Positions 8,335-16,371 of a stretch of DNA of 64,000 bases are shown here, piece after piece; the stretch's first letter is position 1; the number at the start of each line of letters is the position of its first letter. The position numbers and the translations under genes are program-made. Origin of the DNA: CAVQBJ01 sp963724405. Its GTDB lineage: Bacteria > Actinomycetota > Thermoleophilia > Solirubrobacterales > Solirubrobacteraceae. The stretch spans positions 2,046,001 to 2,110,000 of the forward strand of contig CAVRUQ010000003.1 in assembly GCA_963724405.1 (NCBI GenBank), read 5' to 3'. The notes beneath the pieces are model-generated. The model was given only the letters and a program-made list of their open reading frames with translations, was not told where the DNA came from and did not search any database.

Positions 8335-9692
8335 CGTTCCTCCGATCGATTGGTCACATGAGCGAACGGACCCCAAGACGTTCCGACGGCCCGGCTTCCT
8401 GAGGCCACCGTGAACGCGCGCAGTTGCGAGATTGATGCGGAGCAGTGGACGCCGCCGGTCGGCAGGCACACGGCGATTCGGCCCGACGCGGCGAATCTGC
8501 CAGCCGTGGCCTGCATCCGGTCGCTGCCCGGCTGCATCTCGTCCAGCGTGAGCGAGTACGCGCTGCGGGCCGGCCCCGACGCCGTCACCGTATAGCGTCC
8601 GCGTGCCGCCAACAGGACGACCGCCGAGTAGCCCGAGCGGCCGGCGACGAACACCGATCCCGGTATGTCGCGCACGGCCCGTCCGTCCGAGGCCATCCCG
8701 GTCACGCGATCCGCCGAGTCGACGACGGTCAGGCGCGCCGGCGGTTCCTGGATCAGGTAGATCGGGTTGATGTCCTGCAGGTGGGCGATGAGGCCGAGAT
8801 GGAAGGCGGTCTCGGCGGCCTGGACCTGCTCTGCGAAGGAGAGACCCGGAGCGACGCTGTCGTAGAACGTGAGCGGCCCCGAGTTGAACACCTGGACCCA
8901 CCGGCCCGGGCTCGTCTGGATCTGCTCCGAAAAGCCCTCGGTGTGCCAGCGCAGCACATCCCCGCTCACACCGTCGAGCGAGCAGTCGAGCTTGACGGTG
9001 ACCCAGTCGCAGGTCGGGATCGCCGCGGTGGCGTCGGGCCGCAGGACGTCCAGCTCGGCGGTGGCCACGCTGTCGACGGGAATCGTCAGTTGCGGGGCGC
9101 CGTTCACGAACCGAAGCCCGATCTGGACCTGCAGCGTGCCCGTCGCCACGAGCGAGCACGTCGAGGACGTCGCGGCCGAGACGGGGGTGAACGTGAGGCC
9201 GAGGGGCAGGTAGCGCACGCCCCACGGCTTGGTCGTGTGCGTGCTGTACGACACGTCGACGCCGGGGAGGCTGACCGGCACCGAGGGGCCGTCGCACCCG
9301 GGGCCGCCGGCGCTGAACGACACCACCGGCGACCACGAGGAGGTTGGGCTCCACGGCACCAACGGAGTCCACCTGACCAAGGCCGTATAGTCGCCCGGTT
9401 GCAGCCCGGCGACCCGGAGGTCGGCCGAGAAGACGCCATCCACCCGGGACACGAACGACACGGACCCGGCCGGCCGACCCGCGACGTACACCTGCGCGAT
9501 GGCCAGGCGCACAGAGGACGGGAAGGTGGCGGTGTCGAGGACGTTCACCGACCACGTCGTCCCGGTCGGCTGAGACGAGGTGACCCACGGCGCCGCCACC
9601 TCGCCACCGGCGGTGGCCGGGTTCGGGGACGCGACCGGCGCCAGCCCGAGCGACACCAGGCCCGCGACGGCCGCGGCCAGCGCGAACGCCAC
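8283..9692 (-). CDS. Secreted protein of unknown function
   Basis: A 469-aa protein starting at GTG with a hydrophobic segment (ALAAAVAGLVSLGLAPVA) that looks like a signal peptide. An Arg-rich stretch lies just upstream in frame without a usable start, so the true start is uncertain. The sequence is rich in beta-strand-type segments (VSYSTHTTKPWGVRYLPLGLTFTPV, GRYTVTASGPARSAYSLTLDE), and I recognise no domain. The last ~18 residues overlap the signal peptide of the following gene by 52 bp. That is unusually long and might mean the natural stop was lost by a small frameshift. Confidence 0.6.
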   Translation of the reverse strand: MAFALAAAVAGLVSLGLAPVASPNPATAGGEVAAPWVTSSQPTGTTWSVNVLDTATFPSSVRLAIAQVYVAGRPAGSVSFVSRVDGVFSADLRVAGLQPGDYTALVRWTPLVPWSPTSSWSPVVSFSAGGPGCDGPSVPVSLPGVDVSYSTHTTKPWGVRYLPLGLTFTPVSAATSSTCSLVATGTLQVQIGLRFVNGAPQLTIPVDSVATAELDVLRPDATAAIPTCDWVTVKLDCSLDGVSGDVLRWHTEGFSEQIQTSPGRWVQVFNSGPLTFYDSVAPGLSFAEQVQAAETAFHLGLIAHLQDINPIYLIQEPPARLTVVDSADRVTGMASDGRAVRDIPGSVFVAGRSGYSAVVLLAARGRYTVTASGPARSAYSLTLDEMQPGSDRMQATAGRFAASGRIAVCLPTGGVHCSASISQLRAFTVASGSRAVGTSWGPFAHVTNRSEERCPRYRAHEQCPVDTSH

Positions 9693-9970
9693 CGGCCCGC
9701 GGCGCGGAACGCGCCCCCGTCGGCGCGCACGTCCGCGCGCGCCGGGCGGTGCCCCGACGGGCCGGCGCTCGGACCGGTCGAGCGGGGCGTCGAAGACGCC
9801 GCCGCCCGGCCGGTCGCGAGACCGAGAGCGAGAGCCGTTTATCTGGTGCGCGTCCGTGACCTACCCCCTGCTCGCGACGCCGGCACACTGCAGCCGGCGC
9901 GCGAGTCGGCAGGCGAGGTCCTCGACGCGCCGACAACGGACGCGGCCTTGCCGCGCTCGGGGCGCAAGGG

Positions 9971-11869
9971 CTACCACAGCGCCCCGAGCGTTGCCGGCGT
10001 AATCAGCGGCGGCGGGGTGGCCGCCAGATTCGACGGGGCCGAGGTCCGGCCGGTGGGCGACACCGCGATGACGTCGTATTGGCTGCCGGCCGGCGCGCCG
10101 TGGTCCACGAAGTGCGGCCGGGTCGTGGTGGCGATCGCCGTCGGTGCGCCGCTGAGCGTCAGCGATCCCACGGCGCCCGAGAAGCCCGTCGGACTGTCGG
10201 GGACGGCGCCGCCCGCGAGCAGCGTACGCCGCAGCAGCGGCACGTCGGGGATCGTGCGCGGGGTCGCGCGCATCACCTCATAGCGCACGGCTCCCGGGGT
10301 CGGCTGCCAGGACAGGACGGTCCCACGGCTCTGGACGTCGGTGAGCAGCCGGGCCGGGCGGGCGAGCATCGCCGTGCTCGGCGACACCCGGGACGCGCTG
10401 CCCTGCGGCTGCGCCGCTCCCGAGGCGACGTCGCCGCCGCACGACGGCGCGTTGATCGTCGACCCGTAGATCGTCGTGCCCTGGGCGTGGTTGGCGCTGC
10501 CGAGGAAGTTCCCGAACGGTGTCGGCACCATCGTGCGCAGGCCGAAGTTGTCGATCCCGCTTCCGAAGGCGTTGATGGTCACCGGGTACCAGTAGCGCCC
10601 GTCGCACGTGCCGTACATGTCGAAACCGAACTGCCCCTGCAGCAGCTGCGAGACGATCGGGACGGTCTGCAGGCTGTAGCTCCAGTCGTTCGTCCCGACG
10701 TACAAGCCGCCGTTGAACACGTCCATGCGCCAGAAGTGCGCGTTGAACGGGTTGCCGAAGCCGTCCGGCAGCCCGCTGATCGGTGCCTTCGTCACGCCGT
10801 CGACCTGGCGCGACGAGCCCACGACCACGTCCCATGTGCCGTCGGGCGCGATCCGGATCATCTCCGAGGCCGGGAACAGCGTGTTGTACCAGCCGCTTGC
10901 TCCGACGTACAGCTCGCCCCGGAACACGCCCATCGAGACGACCGAGGTGATCGTTGCCCCGAGACCGGCGCCGTTCGTGACGACCGGCGTCCACGTCGGC
11001 GAGGTCAGCGACCCGTCGGTCCGCCACACGCTGTAGCCCAGATTCGCCGAGCTGCCGTCGCCCGCGTACAGCTGGCCGTTGAACGGCTGCAGCTCGAAGA
11101 CCTGCATGTTCGACGGGCTGATCTGCGTGTACGTGGGATTGCTGGCGGCCGGGTTGCCGACCGCGAGGATGACGCCGTCGCCCGTGATGCCGCTCGAGGC
11201 GGTCACGTACATCCGGTCGTTGTAGACGACCATGGCCCGGAAGCCGATCGGCTTCTGCACGCCAAGGAAGGTGTGGATCGTCGACGGCGCGTCGAACGAG
11301 GTGAAGTGCGTCCCGTCGCTCGTGCGCAGGATCCGCGGCGGTTCGCTGGCGGCCAGCTCGGGGATGTACTCATCCGGCGTGACGTCGCCGATGTACAGCT
11401 CTCCGTGGTAGACGACCATGCCGCGGAAGGCGAGGTCGCGGGACACGAACTTGCCCGGCGCGCGCGGGTTGGGGATGTTCTGCGGCGACTGGTAGACCAT
11501 CCGCCACACCTGCGTCTGCGGCGTGTACTGCCAGATCTGGGCCTCGAGGTCGATGTCGTACTCGTTCGCCGGGCAGGTCGCCCCGGGCTCCGGGTTGGTC
11601 GAGTAGAGGTACGGCCTCGTCGGGTAGTAGAAGATCTCGGTCGCCTGCTCCACGCACTGCTCGCTGCGTGCGGTGCCGACGTAGAGCTTCCCGTTGAACC
11701 ACGCCATCGACCACGCGTAGTCGTTCTGCGGCGTGTTGAACCCGTTTTCGGCGATGACGCCGTAGGGCGGCAGGTCGGACGGCGACTGCGCCATCGCGGG
11801 CGTGGCCGCGCCCAGCACGCTCAACGCTGCGGCCGCGATCCCGGCCAGCAGCATTCGGTTGACCCTCAT
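9971..11869 (-). CDS. Secreted propeller-like protein with C-terminal FN3-like region
   Basis: A 632-aa protein with signal peptide (MLLAGIAAAALSVLGAATPAMA). Blade-like repeats contain the phrase NGKLYVGT, HGELYIGD, NDRMYVTA, NGQLYAGD, RGELYVGA or NGGLYVGT about every 60-80 residues. This is a pattern of secreted beta-propellers. The C-terminal ~110 residues (GTVLSWQPTPGAVRYEVMRA ... SQYDVIAVSPTGRTSAPS) resemble a fibronectin type III domain. Its ATG overlaps the stop of the glycosyltransferase gene by 4 bp (ATGA). It is therefore translationally coupled to the lipid/glycosylation operon and is its last gene. Its role there is unknown; binding or carrying the product at the cell surface is only a guess. 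Confidence 0.7.
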   Translation of the reverse strand: MRVNRMLLAGIAAAALSVLGAATPAMAQSPSDLPPYGVIAENGFNTPQNDYAWSMAWFNGKLYVGTARSEQCVEQATEIFYYPTRPYLYSTNPEPGATCPANEYDIDLEAQIWQYTPQTQVWRMVYQSPQNIPNPRAPGKFVSRDLAFRGMVVYHGELYIGDVTPDEYIPELAASEPPRILRTSDGTHFTSFDAPSTIHTFLGVQKPIGFRAMVVYNDRMYVTASSGITGDGVILAVGNPAASNPTYTQISPSNMQVFELQPFNGQLYAGDGSSANLGYSVWRTDGSLTSPTWTPVVTNGAGLGATITSVVSMGVFRGELYVGASGWYNTLFPASEMIRIAPDGTWDVVVGSSRQVDGVTKAPISGLPDGFGNPFNAHFWRMDVFNGGLYVGTNDWSYSLQTVPIVSQLLQGQFGFDMYGTCDGRYWYPVTINAFGSGIDNFGLRTMVPTPFGNFLGSANHAQGTTIYGSTINAPSCGGDVASGAAQPQGSASRVSPSTAMLARPARLLTDVQSRGTVLSWQPTPGAVRYEVMRATPRTIPDVPLLRRTLLAGGAVPDSPTGFSGAVGSLTLSGAPTAIATTTRPHFVDHGAPAGSQYDVIAVSPTGRTSAPSNLAATPPPLITPATLGALW

Positions 11870-13263
11870 GTGAGCTCCTTCCCAGTGGTGAACGACGCTG
11901 CGGCGAGGACGGTGCGCCTCGGCGCCGCCCCACCTCCAATCAAGCCTTCGAGCAGCTCGGCGGCGCGCTCCGGGCCGCGTGTGCGACGCATCCGCTCACC
12001 GAGCCGAGCGGCCCGCTCCCGGCGACGGTCGTCCCCGAGCAGGTCCTCCACCGCCGCGCCGAGGCGCTGCGGCGTGCAGCGGCGCCTCGACAACGTCAGC
12101 CCGACGCCGGCCTCGAGCACGCGCCGCCCGTTGTCGGGCTGATCCCAGCTGGACGCGACGACGAGCTGCGGGATGCCGGCGCGGGCGGCGGCCATCACGG
12201 TGCCGGCGCCCCCCGTGGTGACGATCGCCGCGCACCGCGGCAGCAGCTCGGCGTGGTTGAGAAAGGACGTGACGTGGACGTTGGGCGCCCCGGCCCCGGC
12301 CCCGGCCCCGGCCCCGGCCCGCGCCCCGGCCCCGGCCCCGACCCCGAGACCCAGCGTGGCGGGATCGCGGTGCCCGGTGGTCAGCAGCGCCTCGAGCGGC
12401 CGGCCGGCGAGGCCGCGCACGGCCGCGTCGAGTAGGAACGCCCGCCCCGCGTTGGACGTCCCCTCGGTCACATGCACCCACGGTCGCCCGGCCGGAATCG
12501 ACCCGAGCCACTCGGCCGACGAAGCGTCGTGCGAGGGCTGCCACGTGCACGGCCCGACGTAGTGGACGCTCGCCGGCAGGTCGCGCCGCGCGTAGTCGAG
12601 CTCGGGCACGTTGCCGACCAGATACAAGGGCAGCCGGCCGGTGTGCGCGTTGATCGAGCGCCCGAGCGCCGGCAGCCCGTGCGCGGCCCGGATCCCGTCG
12701 ATGTCGCGGCGCAGCCCCGCGGCCACGCGGTCGACGACGCGGTCGGCGAGCGCCTTGGCCAGGCGGGTGGGGCGCGTGCGCGCGGGCGGCAGGCCGAGGT
12801 TGAGCGCGATCGGGGCGTCGGGGCCCGGGATCAGCGGGCCCATGAACGTCGCGAGCGCGGCGAGCGGGATCCCGGTCTTCTCCCACAGCACGGTGATCGG
12901 GCCGAGCATGGCCGGCTCGGCCACGAGCACGTCGGGCGTCCAGTGCTCGACGATCGGCTCGAGGTCCTCCACCTGCGCGGGCACGGTCCCGAGCAGCCAG
13001 CCGCGGAACGCTGCGGCCTGCGCGCGCAGGTGTCCGCGCCGGCCGACGGCGCGGCGCTCGAGCTCGAGCACGGGCTTCCAGGCGGCGGCGACGCGCCGGA
13101 ATCCGAACACCGTGAAGCCCTCGCGCTCGATCGTCGCGCGGCCGTCCTCGCCCGTGTAGAACGCGACCTCGTGTCCGCGCTCTTGCAGCGCCCGTGCCAC
13201 CGCGACGTTCGGGTTCACGTGGCCGGGGAACGGCCAGCAGCAGAGCAGGAAGCGCGCGCTCAT
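11866..13263 (-). CDS. GT1-family (MGT-type) glycosyltransferase, first of two
   Basis: A 465-aa protein opening with LLCCWPFPGHVNPNVAVARALQERGHEVAFYTG, the acceptor-side Rossmann fold of macrolide/UGT-type glycosyltransferases. The C-terminal donor-binding half contains TTGGAGTVMAAARAGIPQLVV followed by SSWDQPDNGRRVLEAGVG. The usual His of the HGGxGT motif is Thr here. It is a clear paralogue of the next gene upstream (same SVHYVGPCTWQP-type segment). Between the two domains, around residue 310, a Gly-Ala repeat encoded by hexamer repeats is inserted. It shares ATGA overlaps with both neighbours. It probably glycosylates the product of the megasynthases; donor and acceptor are unknown. Confidence 0.88.
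   Translation of the reverse strand: MSARFLLCCWPFPGHVNPNVAVARALQERGHEVAFYTGEDGRATIEREGFTVFGFRRVAAAWKPVLELERRAVGRRGHLRAQAAAFRGWLLGTVPAQVEDLEPIVEHWTPDVLVAEPAMLGPITVLWEKTGIPLAALATFMGPLIPGPDAPIALNLGLPPARTRPTRLAKALADRVVDRVAAGLRRDIDGIRAAHGLPALGRSINAHTGRLPLYLVGNVPELDYARRDLPASVHYVGPCTWQPSHDASSAEWLGSIPAGRPWVHVTEGTSNAGRAFLLDAAVRGLAGRPLEALLTTGHRDPATLGLGVGAGAGARAGAGAGAGAGAPNVHVTSFLNHAELLPRCAAIVTTGGAGTVMAAARAGIPQLVVASSWDQPDNGRRVLEAGVGLTLSRRRCTPQRLGAAVEDLLGDDRRRERAARLGERMRRTRGPERAAELLEGLIGGGAAPRRTVLAAASFTTGKELT
12289..12347. repeat. Hexanucleotide CCCCGG/GGCCCC tract inside glycosyltransferase
   Basis: About nine units of a 6-bp CCCCGG-type repeat, with slight interruptions, encode the Ala-Gly linker between the two Rossmann domains. 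Because the unit is a multiple of three, slippage would lengthen or shorten the hinge without breaking the frame. Confidence 0.85.
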
Positions 13264-14594
13264 CGCGCCCTCCCCGCCGTGGCCGCCCGCGACGGCGCCG
13301 TGGCGGCCGAGGGGACGAGGTCCTCGAGCAACGCGGCGGCGCCCGGGGGACCAGGCGCCGCCGCGAGCTGCCGCGAAGCACGCTGCGCGCCCTCGCGGAA
13401 GGTGGGGTCGGTGAGGACCTGGCGCACCGCCGCGAGCAGCCGCTCGGGGGTGCACGCACGCGGAGCGAGACGCACGCCGGCGCCGGCGTCGACGACGCGC
13501 CGGGCGTTGTCGGGCTTGTCGTGCGCGGTGGGCACGACGACGAGCGGCACCCCGCAGCGCAGCGCGGCGATCACGGTGGCCGCGCCGCCGCCGGTGACGA
13601 CCGCCGAGCAGCGCGGCAGCAGCGCCGCGTGGCTGATCCACCGCGTGAGGTGGACATTGGTCGGCATCGGGCCGAGGCCGAGCTCACCCGGATCGCGGTG
13701 GCCGCCGGCGGTCATGAGGACCTCGACGGGCTCGCCGCCCAGCCCGAGCGCCGCGGCGCGCAGCAGGTAGGGCTCCCCGACGCGGACCGTGCTCTCGCTG
13801 ACGTGGACCCACGGCCGATCGGAACGGATCGAGGCCAGCCACTCGGCGTCCTCGCCAGCGGCGGGCGGATGCCACACGCACGAGCCGACGTAGTGCACGC
13901 TCGCCGGCAGGTCGCGGCGCCCGTAGTCGAGCTCGCGCACGTTGCCGACGAGGTACAGCGGCAGCCGCGCGGCGAAGGCGTTCGGCGTCGCGCCCGCCGG
14001 CCCGAGCCCGTGCGCGGCGCGCAGCTCGTCGATCCGGGCGCGCATCGGAGCCCCGGCGCGCTCGGTGACCCATTGAATGGCGCCCGCCAGCAGCCGCTGC
14101 AGCGGGCCGCGCGGCGGGGCCATCCCGAGCCCCCACGGCGGGGCGTCCGGTCCGGGGACGAGGGGACCCATGAACGTCGACGACAGCGCCACCGGGATTC
14201 CTGTCTTGTCCCAAAGGACCATGATCGGGGCCCAGAGGGAGAGGTCGCACACGATCACGTCGGGCGGCCAGCGCTCGAGCAGCGGCTCGAGGTCGGCGAG
14301 CTGATCTGGGATCGTCTCGACGAGCCAGTCGCGCAGCGCGCGCCGGACCACGGCCGGGCCCGGGCGCGATCGCGCATCGGCGGGCTCGAGCGCGCGCATG
14401 CCGGCGTAGCCGCGCAGCTCGTCGAGGCGGTCGAAGGCGAAGACCTCGAAGCCCTCGCCCTCGAGCAGCGCCCGGGCGCTCGGGCCGGTGTAGAACGCGA
14501 CCTCGTGACCGCGCGCGCGCAGCTGCTCGGCGATCGCCAGCTGGTTGTGCACGTGGCCGGTGAACGGCCAGCAGGTCACGAGGAATCTGCTCAT
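13260..14594 (-). CDS. GT1-family (MGT-type) glycosyltransferase, second of two
   Basis: A 444-aa protein with the same layout as its neighbour: FLVTCWPFTGHVHNQLAIAEQLRARGHEVAFYTG at the start and VTGGGAATVIAALRCGVPLVVV...AHDKPDNARRVVDAGAGV in the donor half. It lacks the Gly-Ala hinge. Start and stop both overlap neighbours by 4 bp (ATGA). Two paralogous glycosyltransferases in tandem suggest a product with at least two sugars, or one enzyme per acceptor hydroxyl. As in the paralogue, the canonical His before the GG pair is missing, so donor preference cannot be predicted by simple motif rules. Confidence 0.88.
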   Translation of the reverse strand: MSRFLVTCWPFTGHVHNQLAIAEQLRARGHEVAFYTGPSARALLEGEGFEVFAFDRLDELRGYAGMRALEPADARSRPGPAVVRRALRDWLVETIPDQLADLEPLLERWPPDVIVCDLSLWAPIMVLWDKTGIPVALSSTFMGPLVPGPDAPPWGLGMAPPRGPLQRLLAGAIQWVTERAGAPMRARIDELRAAHGLGPAGATPNAFAARLPLYLVGNVRELDYGRRDLPASVHYVGSCVWHPPAAGEDAEWLASIRSDRPWVHVSESTVRVGEPYLLRAAALGLGGEPVEVLMTAGGHRDPGELGLGPMPTNVHLTRWISHAALLPRCSAVVTGGGAATVIAALRCGVPLVVVPTAHDKPDNARRVVDAGAGVRLAPRACTPERLLAAVRQVLTDPTFREGAQRASRQLAAAPGPPGAAALLEDLVPSAATAPSRAATAGRAR

Positions 14595-15526
14595 CGCGCG
14601 ACCCCGGCGGGCGCCTGGTCGCGAGCGGCGTCGCCCGCCACCGGGCGGGCGGCCTCGGCCGCCGCGGCGCGCGAGCGGATCCGGCGCAGGAACGGGCCCC
14701 AGTACACCCGCTCGAACAGCCCCGACGGCAGGTAGCGGCGCAGCACGATCGCCGCCGCCGCCGGGCGCCCGACGACGTAGCGCATCTTCGGCCGCCGGGC
14801 CGTCAGCGCCTCGTGGATCGCGGCGGCCACGTCCTCGGGCGTCGTGCGCGAGCGCTGCACGAACGCGTCGGCGACCTCCTCGCTGGCCCGGAACAGCTCG
14901 TAGTACGGGCTCGACGGGTCCTGCGCCCCGGCCGCGGTGCCGCGGTGCTCGCGCCAGCGCTCGGTCTTGATGATCCCCGGCTCGATCATGACGGCGTGCA
15001 GGCCGTCGAACGGCGCGAGCTCGAGCGCGAGCGCCTCGCCGAAGCCCTCCTGCGCGAACTTGCTCGAGCAGTACACGCCGAGCCCGAAGGTCGAGATCCG
15101 CCCGCCGACCGATGTGATCGTGACGACGCGGCCGCGGCCGGCGGCGCGCATGTGCGGCAGGACGGCTCTGGTCGCGGCCATCGTGCCGAACACGTTGGCC
15201 TCGAAGACGGCGCGGATCTCGGCGTCGGTGACGTCCTCGGTGCAGCCGCGCAGGCCGATGCCGCCGTTGTTGACGAGCGCGTACACGCTCCCGCACTCGT
15301 CCACGACCGTGCCCACGGCGGCGTCGATCGACGCGGGGTCGGTGAGGTCCAGGCGCAGCACGCGCAGGTCCACCCCCCGCTCGGCGGCGGCCGCCTTGAC
15401 CGCCGGCTGCTGCGCGGGGTTGCGCACGGTGGCGTACACGCGGAAGCCGCGCTCGGCCAGGTACAGCGCGCCGGCCAGGCCCAGGCCGGTGCCGCTGCCG
15501 GTGATCAGGACGCTATCGCCGCTCAT
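14591..15526 (-). CDS. Short-chain dehydrogenase/reductase
   Basis: A 311-aa classical SDR with the cofactor motif TGSGTGLG near the N-terminus, the structural NNGG, and the catalytic set Ser (TSVGG), Tyr (YCSSK) and Lys. The C-terminal extension of ~60 residues (RYLPSGLFERVYWGPFLRRIR) resembles SDRs acting on lipids and sterols. It sits between the alpha/beta hydrolase (14-bp overlap) and a glycosyltransferase (4-bp overlap). It likely reduces a keto group or oxidises a hydroxyl on the lipid product or a sugar. The alternative, a general housekeeping SDR, is less likely given the tight operon. Confidence 0.88.
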   Translation of the reverse strand: MSGDSVLITGSGTGLGLAGALYLAERGFRVYATVRNPAQQPAVKAAAAERGVDLRVLRLDLTDPASIDAAVGTVVDECGSVYALVNNGGIGLRGCTEDVTDAEIRAVFEANVFGTMAATRAVLPHMRAAGRGRVVTITSVGGRISTFGLGVYCSSKFAQEGFGEALALELAPFDGLHAVMIEPGIIKTERWREHRGTAAGAQDPSSPYYELFRASEEVADAFVQRSRTTPEDVAAAIHEALTARRPKMRYVVGRPAAAAIVLRRYLPSGLFERVYWGPFLRRIRSRAAAAEAARPVAGDAARDQAPAGVAR

Positions 15527-16352
15527 TCGCGGTCACCTCCAGGGTCTCGAGGATGTGGGTGGCGACGAGCTCGGGCTGCTCGAGCGGCCCGAAGTGCCCC
15601 CACTCGGTCTCGGGCAGGAAGATCGAGGTCGCGTCCGGCAGGCGATCGAGCAGCACGTCGTGCGTGCGCAGGAAGGCGGAGTCCTCGGCGAACATGAGCG
15701 TCACCGGCGTCCGGACGCTCGCCAGGCGCTCGAGCGGGAGGCTGCCGACGTGCTCGTAGTCGGTCGACATCGTCGTCTCGTCGAGCAGACGCAGGTACGG
15801 CTTGGGGTTGCGCGGCAGGCCGGCGAGCGGCCCCCACTTCTTCGGCAGGTCGAGGCTGAGCCGAAGCAGGTAGGGGACGTCGGAGACCTTGTCGGGCGGA
15901 ACCTCGCAGCCGGCGCGGCGCAGCATCTCGGCCCAGTTGCCCCAGCCCTCCCACTCCTCGCGGCCGCGCTCGTGCACGAGCGCCGGCAGGGCGCCCTCGA
16001 TCGCCACGACGCCCCGGACGCGCTCGGGGTGGTTGGCGGCGAAGTACAGCGCGACGTCGGCGCCGAAGCTGTGCCCGACGAGCGGCGGCCGTTGGATCTC
16101 GAGCCGGTCGAGCAGCTCGAGCAGGTCCTCGGCCATGTCGTCGCAGGTGTAGCCCGACGGCGTCATGTCGCTGTAGCCGTGCCCGCGCAGGTCGTAGGAC
16201 AGCACGCGGAAGCGGTCCCACAGCAGGGGCACGATCTTCAGGTGCCAGACGGCGAGGTTGCCGGTCAGCCCGTGGATGAGCACGAGATCCGGGCCCTCGC
16301 CGACCTGCTGGTAGTGGAGGCGTGCTCCGTTGCTCAGTGTGACCTTCGGCAT
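15513..16352 (-). CDS. Alpha/beta-fold hydrolase
   Basis: A 279-aa protein with the oxyanion HG motif (LIHGLTGN), nucleophile elbow GHSFGAD, a late Asp (FAEDSAF) and a final His (WGHFGPLEQPE), a complete Ser-Asp-His triad. AGGGAG lies 6 nt before the ATG. In this operon it could release the acyl chain from the ACP as a thioesterase, or trim an ester. No thioesterase domain is present in the two megasynthases, which makes the release role attractive but unproven. Confidence 0.88.
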   Translation of the reverse strand: MPKVTLSNGARLHYQQVGEGPDLVLIHGLTGNLAVWHLKIVPLLWDRFRVLSYDLRGHGYSDMTPSGYTCDDMAEDLLELLDRLEIQRPPLVGHSFGADVALYFAANHPERVRGVVAIEGALPALVHERGREEWEGWGNWAEMLRRAGCEVPPDKVSDVPYLLRLSLDLPKKWGPLAGLPRNPKPYLRLLDETTMSTDYEHVGSLPLERLASVRTPVTLMFAEDSAFLRTHDVLLDRLPDATSIFLPETEWGHFGPLEQPELVATHILETLEVTANERR

Positions 16353-16371
16353 GGTTCTCCCTGTTCTCGGG

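Noticed and set aside
6697..9936. A single 1079-aa minus-strand frame
   Set aside because: Only its last 545 residues are protein-like and begin with a signal peptide. The upstream part runs out of frame through another gene.
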